In this document: piece after piece, positions 46,655 to 54,600 of the stretch
Layout of the letters: every line of letters starts with the position of its first letter
Position numbering within the stretch: position 1 is the stretch's first letter
From: JBGSMX01 sp963790405
GTDB lineage: Bacteria; Actinomycetota; Coriobacteriia; Anaerosomatales; JAGXFU01
NCBI GenBank assembly: GCA_963790405.1
Contig: CAWBOJ010000007.1
Coordinates: 1 to 64,000, forward strand
Reading direction: 5' to 3'
Length of the DNA: 64,000 nucleotides
The notes under the pieces: generated by a model
What the model saw: the letters and a program-made list of their open reading frames with translations, nothing else
The model's database searches: none
What the model was told of the DNA's origin: nothing
Made by a program: the position numbers and the translations under genes

Positions 46655-46697
46655 ACGTTCCTCCTCTGTCGGTAGCGACACATAGCGTACCCGTTTG

Positions 46698-47689
46698 TCA
46701 CATCGCACGCATCAGCGAATCGATCTGCGAGGACGTACCCAAGACGACGAGACGATCGCCGGCCCGCATGACCGTGTCTGCCGAAGGATTCGTGTTGACG
46801 ACACCATCCTCACCCTTGACCGCGAGAATGTAGGCGCCCGTGACATCTCTGACATGCGCCTTCTTGATCGACGTACCGTCGAAGCGCGAGCCCGCGGCCA
46901 CCTCTATCTCCTGGAGCCTGAACTCCACGCTGTCTCCGTGCGTGACCAAATCCAGATAGTCCGATACCACCGGATGAAGCACCATCGAAGCCATCCGGCG
47001 ACCACCGATAACTGTCGGCGTCATCACCCGATTCGCACCGGCCTTGCGCAACTTCGACTCGCTGGACTCGCTCGACGATCGGGCCACGATGAAGATCGAA
47101 GAACTGATGACTCCGCGCCGAGAAGGTCACGAACAGGTTGTCAGCGTCACCGTCCAAAGCAGTAATGAGGCTTCGTGCACGCTCGATCCCGGCGGCCATC
47201 AGCGCAGACTCGTCGGTAGCATCTCCTTCAACGACCAGCCAGCCCTCTTCGCGCGCGCGGGAGGAGGATTCCTCGTCTTGGTCAATCACCACGAAAGGAG
47301 CGTGCTCGTCGGCCAGAGCCCGCGCGACGACCGAACCGACCCGTCCCCATCCCGGCGATGATGTGATGGTCGGTGAGTTTCTCGATCTCGGACTGCATGC
47401 GACGGACCTCCAGTAGTCCTCGAAGATGACCTTCGACGATGAATTCAATGAAGGTACCAAGCGCAAACAGGACTGCGCCAAAGCCCGACGAGAATCAATC
47501 CCATCGTGAACCAGCGGCCCATCTCGCTCAATGGGTTGACCTCGGCAAAGCCGACTGTCCCGACCGTGATAACGGTCATGTACAAGGCAGTCAGCCAGGC
47601 TCCATCCCTCAATGAAGACATAGCCCAGCGTTCCGAACACGAGGACGAGCCCGAGCACGAGGGCCGCAAGTGCGACGCGTCCGCTTCAC
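46698..47689 (-). CDS. Potassium channel with TrkA-N/TrkA-C domains (several frameshifts)
   Basis: This single-pore K+ channel is rebuilt from fragments. The first membrane helix is ALVLGLVLVFGTLGYVFIEG, the selectivity filter is TVGFAEV, and the second helix follows. The Rossmann RCK domain reads GRVGSVVARALADE and FVVIDQDEES. A TrkA-C domain covers about the last 75 residues, ending RLVVLGTSSQIDSLMRAM. Frame changes fall near 47672, 47600, 47476, 47355 and 47110. The GTG overlaps the hpt stop by four bases. The function is inferred from domains. Confidence 0.82.
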
Positions 47690-48242
47690 AGCGCGAGAGC
47701 CTCCTCACGCAGCTCGGCGACGTACGGCAGGTTCCGGTACAACCCACGGTGGTCAAGCCCGTACCCCACCACGAACCGGTCCGGTATGTCGATACCCCGA
47801 TACGTGATGGGAAGATCGACGATCCGCCTGACGTCTTTGTCCAGCAGAGTACAGACCTCGAGACTAGCCGGGTTGCGATTGCGCAGATTGCGCAGGATGT
47901 AGTTCAGCGTAAGACCCGTGTCGATGATGTCCTCGACGACGATCACGTTCGCGCCATCGATCGGATCGTCAAGGTCCTTAGTGATGCGCACAGTACCCGG
48001 CGCACCTCCCACGTATGAGGAGATGGCCATGAAGTCCACGGTGAGCGGCAAGCTGAATCGCGCGGCACAGATCGGCAAGAAATATCAGGCCGCCCTTGCA
48101 GTACCGTGACCAGTGTTAGGTCGGAGTCAGCGTGATCCTCTGCTATCGCGTGACCCAGTGCTGCCACGCATGAGGCAATCTCGTCTGCAGAGACAACCAC
48201 TCTTCCCACTACATCCGAAGGAGCGAACGGGTCCATCCTCAC
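47686..48242 (-). CDS. hpt: Hypoxanthine phosphoribosyltransferase Hpt (two frameshifts)
   Basis: Hpt salvages hypoxanthine and guanine. The N-terminus MDPFAPSDVVGRVVVSADEI and LVTVLQGG, and after frame changes near 48097 and 48052, the core follows: VDFMAISSYVGG, the PRPP loop VIVVEDIIDTGLTL, and IPDRFVVGYGLD. The joined length is about 183 residues, normal for the family. The start is GTG 48242 (four-base overlap with the upstream gene) or ATG 48236. The stop overlaps the K+-channel gene. Confidence 0.92.
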
Positions 48243-48661
48243 ACGTCCTGTTCGTCTGCGGCAGCCGTAATGCCGCCCCCCTCGGCGTGCTCTTGCTCCT
48301 GAACGCGCACGCCATACTTGAACAGTAGATTCCTGAAATCCTTCTGGTAGAAGATCTTGATGTTGATGTCAGGGTACAGCTCGCGCAGACGACGGACCTT
48401 GCGGTTCTTCTTCGTCACAAGTTTCTGACTCATGGTCGTCAACTCGATGTAGAGGTCGGATTCCGGCAGGTAGAAATCCGGCGAGAACGAGGCGACGACG
48501 TTGCCCTGACCATCCCATTCGATGGGAAAGGTGGTCGGCTCGTATTCCCACGCAATGTGATAGAAGTCGAGAATCTCGGCCGCAATGCGTTCGCTCGGAT
48601 GGGCGAATGCTATGTCACCAAGCGCAGGCTTGTCGCCGGACTGTTCTTCGGGTCGTGTCAT
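48239..48661 (-). CDS. Predicted PD-(D/E)XK-like nuclease-fold protein, 140 residues
   Basis: I do not recognise a named family. The central segment FSPDFYLPESDLYIELTTMS resembles the PD-(D/E)XK nuclease core (D, then E-x-T), followed by a basic stretch KKNRKVRRLRELYP and the beta strand NIKIFYQKDF. This is typical of small endonuclease-like proteins, including Vsr/DUF559-like folds. A catalytic role is inference only. The frame is intact. It overlaps hpt by four bases and is preceded closely by the MerR gene on the same strand. Confidence 0.55.
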   Translation of the reverse strand: MTRPEEQSGDKPALGDIAFAHPSERIAAEILDFYHIAWEYEPTTFPIEWDGQGNVVASFSPDFYLPESDLYIELTTMSQKLVTKKNRKVRRLRELYPDINIKIFYQKDFRNLLFKYGVRVQEQEHAEGGGITAAADEQDV

Positions 48662-48667
48662 CTTCTC

Positions 48668-49366
48668 CTACACGACATCTTCGAACACGCGCCCGAGCGA
48701 ACGCTTCAACAGATGCCCGGTTAGCTCTCGAGTCAATCCAGACAGCTCACCAAGCGTCTCGACGAGCTTCTGGCGCGTCTCCGGCGTCCGATGTCTGAAA
48801 GTAGGCATGAGAATCTGCGAGAAGAACGTCGCCTCCCGCTCCGCGAATGTCTCATACATCCGAAGATGACGGGGCTCGACGCCGAATCGGCGCATGTCCC
48901 AACATACGTGAGCGATCTGCACGTCGGTCTGAGAGATCTCTGGACCGTGTTCCCCGTCGAGCACTTCAATCAGATTGAACTCGGCCAATTCCTCGATGAA
49001 CGACTTCGGCAAGCCCAGCGTCGACGGGACATCTTCGACGCGCACGGTCTCGGCCTGATCGAGAGGAAGTGCAACCGCATTCGAAGGTCCGGCTGTCTTG
49101 AGCTCCGGCGGGACCTTGCCCTTGTCATAGTCAGCAAGCTTGTCGCGAATGACTGCCAGAGGCAGAAAATTCTCTCGCTGCAATTTCAGAATCAGATCGA
49201 TACGCGTCACGTCGGCCTGGTGGAACTTACGATAGCCGCCCGCCGTCCGCTCCGGAACAATCAGTCCCTCTTCTTCGAGGAAGCGTACCTTCGAAATCGA
49301 GAGATCTGGGTGCGCTTCTGCAAGCCGCTCCACCACCTCGCCGATCGTCATATAGTCGCGCGCCAT
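48668..49366 (-). CDS. MerR-family regulator, FtsR-like
   Basis: This 232-residue MerR protein has an N-terminal winged helix MTIGEVVERLAEAHPDLSISKVRFLEEEGLI and RTAGGYRKFHQADVTRI. Its long effector-type C-terminal part resembles FtsR of Corynebacterium and Mycobacterium rather than metal sensors. FtsR activates ftsZ. The gene directly follows an FHA gene, the same pair as garA and its MerR neighbour in mycobacteria. The ATG at 49366 was chosen; a GTG at 49375 overlapping the FHA stop is an alternative. Confidence 0.88.
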   Translation of the reverse strand: MARDYMTIGEVVERLAEAHPDLSISKVRFLEEEGLIVPERTAGGYRKFHQADVTRIDLILKLQRENFLPLAVIRDKLADYDKGKVPPELKTAGPSNAVALPLDQAETVRVEDVPSTLGLPKSFIEELAEFNLIEVLDGEHGPEISQTDVQIAHVCWDMRRFGVEPRHLRMYETFAEREATFFSQILMPTFRHRTPETRQKLVETLGELSGLTRELTGHLLKRSLGRVFEDVV

Positions 49367-49371
49367 CCGGG

Positions 49372-49821
49372 TCACGTCCCCTTGGGACCGGCGAGAAAGA
49401 CCATCTGGAACAGGCCTATCTGCAGCGTATCCCCGCTTCTGAGCTGGGCTTTGTCTACACACACACCGTTGACATAGGTGCCGTTAAGCGAGCCGACATC
49501 CTCAACTTCCACCAGATCCCCCGTCTTGCTCACTACCGCATGACGTCGCGACACAGTCACATCATTCAGGAAGATGTCCGCTTGTGGATCGCGGCCAAGA
49601 ATCAACCGGCCTCGGTCAACGTAGAATCGCTCTCCGAGTTCAGGACCCTTCCGCACTACGAGGACTGGACCCTCGGCATTCCCGAATTCGGCAATTGCTT
49701 CAGCGCCTTCGACCCCAACGGGAGTGAACGACTCTGTGGACCCTTCTAGTCTGCGTCCGCACTCGGGACACGAGGCGACTCCACCCTCGACGGCAGCGCC
49801 GCACCCGGGACAGTTGGTCAT
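49372..49821 (-). CDS. FHA-domain protein, GarA-like, with N-terminal zinc ribbon
   Basis: The C-terminal FHA domain (about 52-145) has GRDPQADIFLNDVTVSRRH and DVGSLNGTYVNG, including the phospho-threonine-binding Arg, Ser and Asn, and closely resembles mycobacterial GarA. In place of the GarA N-terminal phospho-threonine tail there is a CPGC (4-7) and CPEC (18-21) zinc ribbon. GarA controls glutamate metabolism under Ser/Thr kinases. Whether that holds here is unknown. The ATG at 49821 follows GGAG. Confidence 0.87.
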   Translation of the reverse strand: MTNCPGCGAAVEGGVASCPECGRRLEGSTESFTPVGVEGAEAIAEFGNAEGPVLVVRKGPELGERFYVDRGRLILGRDPQADIFLNDVTVSRRHAVVSKTGDLVEVEDVGSLNGTYVNGVCVDKAQLRSGDTLQIGLFQMVFLAGPKGT

Positions 49822-49853
49822 GTTCACTCCTCTCGCCTCTATCAAGCACGATA

Positions 49854-50114
49854 TCAGTCGGTGAATCCGAACTCTCGCCGCTCGAATGAACTCGCTATCT
49901 GCTCCTCTAGCGCCGAAACCACTTCGGGGTTCGCGAGCACCCTCTCGAGCCGCTCTTCACTCAGGCGGTTCTTCACGTACGGATCCTTGAGGGTTTCTGT
50001 CAACTTGCGGCCGTTGTGAACTTCACGGATCACATATTCGACCACTCGCTCCTCAACCGCATCTGTCGCCATCTCGTTGAGGAAGTCGTGCAGCTTGTCT
50101 GAAATCGACGCCAC
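49854..50114 (-). CDS. Conserved hypothetical protein, 86 residues
   Basis: I do not recognise a family. The protein is small, soluble, highly charged and mostly helical, starting MASISDKLHDFLNEMATDAV, with ERVVEYVIREVHNGRKLTETLKD in the middle. No cysteines or membrane segments are present. The intact frame lies between the RsiG-like gene and the FHA gene on the same strand, with short gaps, so co-transcription is likely. An AAGGAGG precedes the ATG. Confidence 0.65.
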   Translation of the reverse strand: MASISDKLHDFLNEMATDAVEERVVEYVIREVHNGRKLTETLKDPYVKNRLSEERLERVLANPEVVSALEEQIASSFERREFGFTD

Positions 50115-50149
50115 GTGGGCCTCCTTGTCAGGTACGTGCTTCGCGCACG

Positions 50150-50458
50150 CTAGTCTTCTTTGTCGGTGTCGTCTTCAGCCACATCAACCGCGGGAACACC
50201 GCGGAGGTCGGACGCAAGGATGCCGATCAGCTTCTCCAGATCGGCTCCCGAGATGACATCTTTGCCAGCCTCCCGATCCGCCTTCAACCGTCGGACCAAC
50301 TCGGATCGCAAGATATCGATCCTACCGTGCAGCACTCGGCGGCGATACGAAATGCGCTGCTCCTCTTCATGCAGTTCATTGAGGAGTTCTCGCAGCTCGT
50401 CGTTCGTCCGATTCTCGAGGTCAAGCAGGGCCTCGTCGAAGCGATCTTGCTCGCTCAT
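50150..50458 (-). CDS. RsiG-like anti-sigma protein with c-di-GMP-binding-type motif
   Basis: This 102-residue helical protein contains EQRISYRRRVLHGRID (residues 33-48). It fits the RsiG signature E-x3-S-x2-R-x3-Q-x3-D at E33, S37, R40 and D48, but has His44 in place of Gln. In Streptomyces, RsiG with c-di-GMP sequesters the flagellar-type sigma factor WhiG. The preceding DLENRTNDELRELLNELHEEE also fits the family. The ATG at 50458 follows GGAGG. No sigma-factor gene is nearby. Function by homology only. Confidence 0.75.
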   Translation of the reverse strand: MSEQDRFDEALLDLENRTNDELRELLNELHEEEQRISYRRRVLHGRIDILRSELVRRLKADREAGKDVISGADLEKLIGILASDLRGVPAVDVAEDDTDKED

Positions 50459-50580
50459 GGCTCCTCCACTCCGTGGGGCTGACATACGTGAGAGCCTGCG
50501 AAGATTGTATCAGAGCACACCCCAACCAAGGGCCCTCGACCTATACTATATGTCCACGTTGTGACATGCGTTCATATGTC

Positions 50581-51351
50581 TCACAGAACCTGCAGGTCAC
50601 CAACGAGAGTCCGAGCCTCGCACAACTCCGATTCCTCGACTGCTCGCGGTTCGACCGACACACCGAATCCTCTCGAGCATGCCTCGACAACCGCCCGCCC
50701 TATCTCCTCGAAGTCAGGGGTAGTCCCGAGCACGTCTTCCAGCGTCGTCGTCGTTGCCGTCAACTCCGCCGCAGAGGCTTCATCCAGGCCGAACACCGCT
50801 GCTTCTCGAACGAGATCTCGCGATCGGACGAATGATCCGTGCTGAAGACAGGTATGGTCGTGCCAGATCTGTGCGCTGCCGGACAACTTCGCCGTCTCGA
50901 GGGACAAGTCGGCGTGAGTTGCGTGCAAGTAGCACGAAGGGGAATTCCTTGAGCCGCGTGGCCTGTCGGTCAATTCGGCTGGCACACCGAGACTGCGGTA
51001 TGCCTCCGCGAGCACGCCACACAGAACCTGATAGCTCGCCGAGACCCCGCGGGGCAGGCCGTCGCGCTCGCCCAGGATCATCGAGTACGTAAGCTCATCG
51101 TCATGCAGCACGCCACGACCACCAGTGAATCTCCGAACCACGTCCACGCCCGCTCGCTCGCACGCCGCAAGATCGACGCCATCGACCTCCTGGAAACGAC
51201 CCAGGGTTACGGTCGGACGCTTCCACCGATAGAGTCGAAGCGTAGGTGGCACCTCGCCACGCGCGTGAGCCAGCTGGATCGCACGATCCATAGCCATGTT
51301 CCACGCAGCATCTTGAGGGCCGTCGTCAAGCAGACGCCAGACACGGGTCAC
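50581..51351 (-). CDS. Lipoate-protein ligase/lipoyltransferase family protein
   Basis: This BPL/LPL-family enzyme attaches lipoate to carrier proteins, here most likely GcvH, encoded about 3 kb away. The motif RRFTGGRGVLHDDELTYS and the catalytic-lysine segment AKLSGSAQIW are visible. The product is 256 residues from the GTG at 51351, which overlaps the gcvPB stop by four bases (GTGA), so it is translated as the tail of the gcv run. Octanoyl- versus lipoyl-transfer cannot be told apart from the sequence. Confidence 0.88.
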   Translation of the reverse strand: MTRVWRLLDDGPQDAAWNMAMDRAIQLAHARGEVPPTLRLYRWKRPTVTLGRFQEVDGVDLAACERAGVDVVRRFTGGRGVLHDDELTYSMILGERDGLPRGVSASYQVLCGVLAEAYRSLGVPAELTDRPRGSRNSPSCYLHATHADLSLETAKLSGSAQIWHDHTCLQHGSFVRSRDLVREAAVFGLDEASAAELTATTTTLEDVLGTTPDFEEIGRAVVEACSRGFGVSVEPRAVEESELCEARTLVGDLQVL

Positions 51352-52857
51352 GGCGAAGCTTCCTCGGCAGGTATCCATCGCAGCACCGGTGTGCGCGCAG
51401 CCCGCGCCTCATCGAGCCGGCGAACCGGAGTCGTGAACGGAGCCTCGTGCAGAGACTCGGGACACGCGGCTGCCTCTTCGGCGATCGCAAGCATCGCATC
51501 AGCGAAAGCATCCATCGCTTCGAGAGGCTCGGTCTCCGTCGGTTCGATCATCAGCGCTTCGTCCACGAGCAGCGGGAAGTAGATGGTAGGTGGGTGGAAG
51601 CCGTAATCCAGCAACCGCTTCGCGATGTCGAGCGTCCGAACGCCGTGCTCGCGCTTCAACCCGGCTCCCGACAAGACGAATTCGTGCATGCAGATGCGGT
51701 CGTACGGCAGATCGAACGCCCCTGACAGCCGCGACTTCAGGTAGTTCGCAGACAGTACGGCTTGCTCGGCCACCTCCGTCAGCCCCTCCCCGCCAAGCGC
51801 GCGCACGTACGCATACGCACGCACCAGAACGCCGAAGTTGCCGAGAAACCCGCGCATGCGGCCGATCGATTCGGCCGGCATCGCCGTGTCGAACGACCCG
51901 TCGTCCAGCCGAACGGCCACCGGCCCGGGCAGATACTTCGCTAGCTCGGCACTCACACACACGGGGCCAGAACCGGGCCCTCCCCCGCCGTGCGGTGTCG
52001 AGAAAGTCTTGTGCAGGTTGATGTGCAGCGCATCGAATCCGCTATCCCCCGGACGTGCCTTCCCCAGAACCGCGTTCATATTCGCGCCGTCACAGTATGC
52101 ATACGCGCCGACAGCGTGTACGGCATGCGTGATCTCGAGAATCTGCGGATCGAATAGTCCCAGGGTGTTCGGGTTCGTCAGCATGAGTGCCGCGACGTCC
52201 GAATCCAGCGCCGCCTTCAACGCCGCAACGTCTACCAGGCCGCGGTCGTCGCTCGGAATCGTCACCGTCGTGTACCCGCACATCTTCACACTCGCCGGAT
52301 TCGTGCCGTGGGCGGTATCCGGAATGATCGACTTTGCGCCGCGCATCGCCCCTCGCGACATGCGCCGCCCTGAAACACATCAGCGCGGTCAGCTCGCCGT
52401 GCGCACCCGCCGCCGGTTGCAGCGTCACTCCAGGCAAACCCGAGATCTCGGCCAGTGCATCTTGGAGGCCAACCATCAAGTCCAACGCACCCTGGACCGT
52501 CTGTACCGGCTGATATGGATGCAGCCCCGCGAATCCCTCGAGTCTGCATGCATCCTCGTTCACACGTGGGTTGTACTTCATCGTGCACGACCCCAAGGGA
52601 TACAGACCCGAGTCAACCCCGAAGTTCATGTCGGCCAGATGAGCGTAGTGCCGCATGATGTCGAGTTCGGTCACGTGTGGAAGAAGCGGAGCAGACGTGC
52701 GCACCGCACCTCCGAGTGCCTCGGCAAGATCCACCGCGGGTACATCGCCCGCCGGTGCGGCGATACACGTGGACTCAGGGGCGCCGATCTCGAAGATCAA
52801 ACTCCGCGGCCCGCGAACAGGAGCCCCCGGTGGCGTGTGGGCAAGCCGCTCTGTCAC
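51348..52857 (-). CDS. gcvPB: Glycine dehydrogenase (decarboxylating) subunit 2 GcvPB (one frameshift)
   Basis: This is the PLP-binding half of the split P-protein of the glycine cleavage system. The N-terminal frame has YPLGSCTMKYNPRVNED and PAAGAHGELTALM. One shift near 52362 leads to PDTAHGTNPASVKMCGY and the PLP-lysine segment HINLHKTFSTPHGGGGPGSG. The joined length is about 502 residues, which is normal. It overlaps gcvPA upstream and lplA downstream by four bases each. This is the only frameshift seen in the last 16 kb. Confidence 0.94.
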
Positions 52858-54194
52858 AGCTTCTCCACCTCATCCACAAACGCGTCAATCTCCTCGCGTG
52901 TCCGCTTCTCTGTGACCGCGAACAACACGCGAGCAGATACGTCCGTCCTCTCGACCGGCTCTACGACAACCCCAGCGAGATACCCGCGATCCAGCATCGC
53001 AGCATGCATCGCTTTGGCATCACCGTCGTAGTCGAGCGCGAACTCGTAGCCGTACGGAGTGTCCCAAGGCATGCTGAACCGGCCCGTCGCGACCAGGCGG
53101 TCGTGAAGGTAGTGCGCCTTGCTCACGCACGCCCGAGCGATTCCGGCCAGACCTTCTCGGCCCACTGCCGACAGATACACCGCCGCCGCAAGCGCATTGA
53201 GGGCGTGATTGCTGCAGATGTTACTCGTGGCCTTCTCGCGCCGGATGTGTTGTTCGCGCGTCGTCAGCGTCAGCACGAACGCATCGTTGCCGTCCACGTC
53301 GACCGTGCGGCCCACGACCCGCCCGGGAATCTGCCTCACGTGCGCCATCCGACACGTGAAGACGCCGAGCCCGGGTCCCCCGAAGCTCATGGGATTGCCC
53401 AAGGGCTGTCCCTCGGCCACCACGATGTCCGCGCCGCAGGAACCCGGAGGTTCCATGACGCCGAGGAGTATCGGGTTGGTGGCAACCACGCACAGCGCCC
53501 CAACACCATGCGCCAGCTCCGCTGCTGCCTCGGCGTCCCCCACAGCACCCCAGTAGTCAGGGCTCGCGGTCAGAAGCGCCGCCGTATCGTTGTCGACGCA
53601 CGCAGACCACTCGGCGGGCGTGCTTGGTGCGTTCGCGGTGCCCGCAGTGACGATCTCGAACAGACCCGACGCCGCATACGTCCGCAAGGTCTCCAGCCAC
53701 TCGGGGTGCACGGACGCCGAACACACCACCTTGGAACGCTTGGTGACGCGACATGCCATGAGAGCAGCTTCCACAAAGGCCGTGGCTCCGTCGTACATGC
53801 TCGCGTTGGCCACTTCCATGCCCGTGAGCTCGCACATCATCGTCTGGTATTCGAACATCGCCTGCAGTGTGCCTTGCGAGACTTCCGGCTGGTAGGGCGT
53901 ATAGGCGGTGAAGAACTCCGGGCGCCGCAACACGTGGTCGACGACGCTCGGAATGTAGTGGTCATAGCAGCCCGCACCCGCGAAACTCACCAGCGACGAC
54001 GCCGGTCGATTCCGAGTCGCGAGCGCATGCATGTGCGCCGTCAGCTCGATCTCGGACAGACCCCCGCCCAGCGCGAGCGGTCGCTTGAGCCGGGCTTGCT
54101 CCGGTATATCGGCAAACAACTCGTCGATCCCGGAAACGCCGACAGCGCGAAGCATGGCTTCGCGCTGTTCGCACGTGATCGGTATGTGGCGCAT
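52854..54194 (-). CDS. gcvPA: Glycine dehydrogenase (decarboxylating) subunit 1 GcvPA
   Basis: This is the other half of the split P-protein, which decarboxylates glycine and passes the aminomethyl group to lipoyl-GcvH. The intact 446 residues include SFAGAGCYDHYIPSVVDHVL, TPYQPEVSQGTLQAMFEYQ and the conserved ATSNICSNHALNALAAAVYL. The split PA/PB form is typical of Gram-positive bacteria and archaea. It overlaps gcvPB by four bases and lies 11 bases downstream of gcvH. Confidence 0.96.
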   Translation of the reverse strand: MRHIPITCEQREAMLRAVGVSGIDELFADIPEQARLKRPLALGGGLSEIELTAHMHALATRNRPASSLVSFAGAGCYDHYIPSVVDHVLRRPEFFTAYTPYQPEVSQGTLQAMFEYQTMMCELTGMEVANASMYDGATAFVEAALMACRVTKRSKVVCSASVHPEWLETLRTYAASGLFEIVTAGTANAPSTPAEWSACVDNDTAALLTASPDYWGAVGDAEAAAELAHGVGALCVVATNPILLGVMEPPGSCGADIVVAEGQPLGNPMSFGGPGLGVFTCRMAHVRQIPGRVVGRTVDVDGNDAFVLTLTTREQHIRREKATSNICSNHALNALAAAVYLSAVGREGLAGIARACVSKAHYLHDRLVATGRFSMPWDTPYGYEFALDYDGDAKAMHAAMLDRGYLAGVVVEPVERTDVSARVLFAVTEKRTREEIDAFVDEVEKL

Positions 54195-54205
54195 CGTCTG
54201 TTTGT

Positions 54206-54583
54206 CTACTCGGTTACGAACGCCTCGTAGTCATCAGCCGACATCAAAGCGTCGACCTCCGACGGGTCCGACATCTTGATCTTGACCATCCAGCCCTCGC
54301 CATACGGATCGGTGTTGACTACCTCAGGCGCGTCCTCAAGAGACTCATTGACGCCTACGACCTCACCTGTGACCGGCGCATAGAGCTCAGATACCGACTT
54401 CACGGACTCAATCTCGCCGAACGTCTCATCAGCAGCTACAGCGTCACCCTCGGAGGGCAGATCGACGTACACTACTTCGCCTAGCTGGTCCTGCGCGAAG
54501 TGCGAAATCCCCACTATTGCAACGTCGTCCTCAACGCGAACCCACTCATGCTCCTTGTGATACTTCAATTCGCTGGGATACAT
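54206..54583 (-). CDS. gcvH: Glycine cleavage system H protein GcvH
   Basis: This 125-residue lipoyl carrier shuttles the aminomethyl group between P and T proteins. The lipoylated lysine lies in GEIESVKSVSELYAP. The N-terminus MYPSELKYHKEHEWVRVE is typical. An AAGGAG precedes the ATG. It sits between gcvT and gcvPA on the same strand, and its likely modifying enzyme is encoded at the 3' end of the run. Confidence 0.97.
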   Translation of the reverse strand: MYPSELKYHKEHEWVRVEDDVAIVGISHFAQDQLGEVVYVDLPSEGDAVAADETFGEIESVKSVSELYAPVTGEVVGVNESLEDAPEVVNTDPYGEGWMVKIKMSDPSEVDALMSADDYEAFVTE

Positions 54584-54600
54584 GCTTCCGAGCGCTCCTT

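Noticed and set aside
20110..48250. Programmed ribosomal frameshifting as the cause of the many frame changes
   Set aside because: There are too many sites in unrelated genes, no shared slippery sequence, and shifts in both directions. Sequencing or assembly error is simpler.
20110..48250. Decaying (pseudogenised) genome region
   Set aside because: Essential genes (dapF, lexA, nrdD) are affected by isolated indels only, without internal stops from substitutions, loss of motifs or larger deletions.
52677..54230. Long open frame (about 517 codons) antisense to gcvPA
   Set aside because: It mirrors the intact gcvPA codons, has no recognisable domain, and is Arg/His-rich as expected of a shadow frame.
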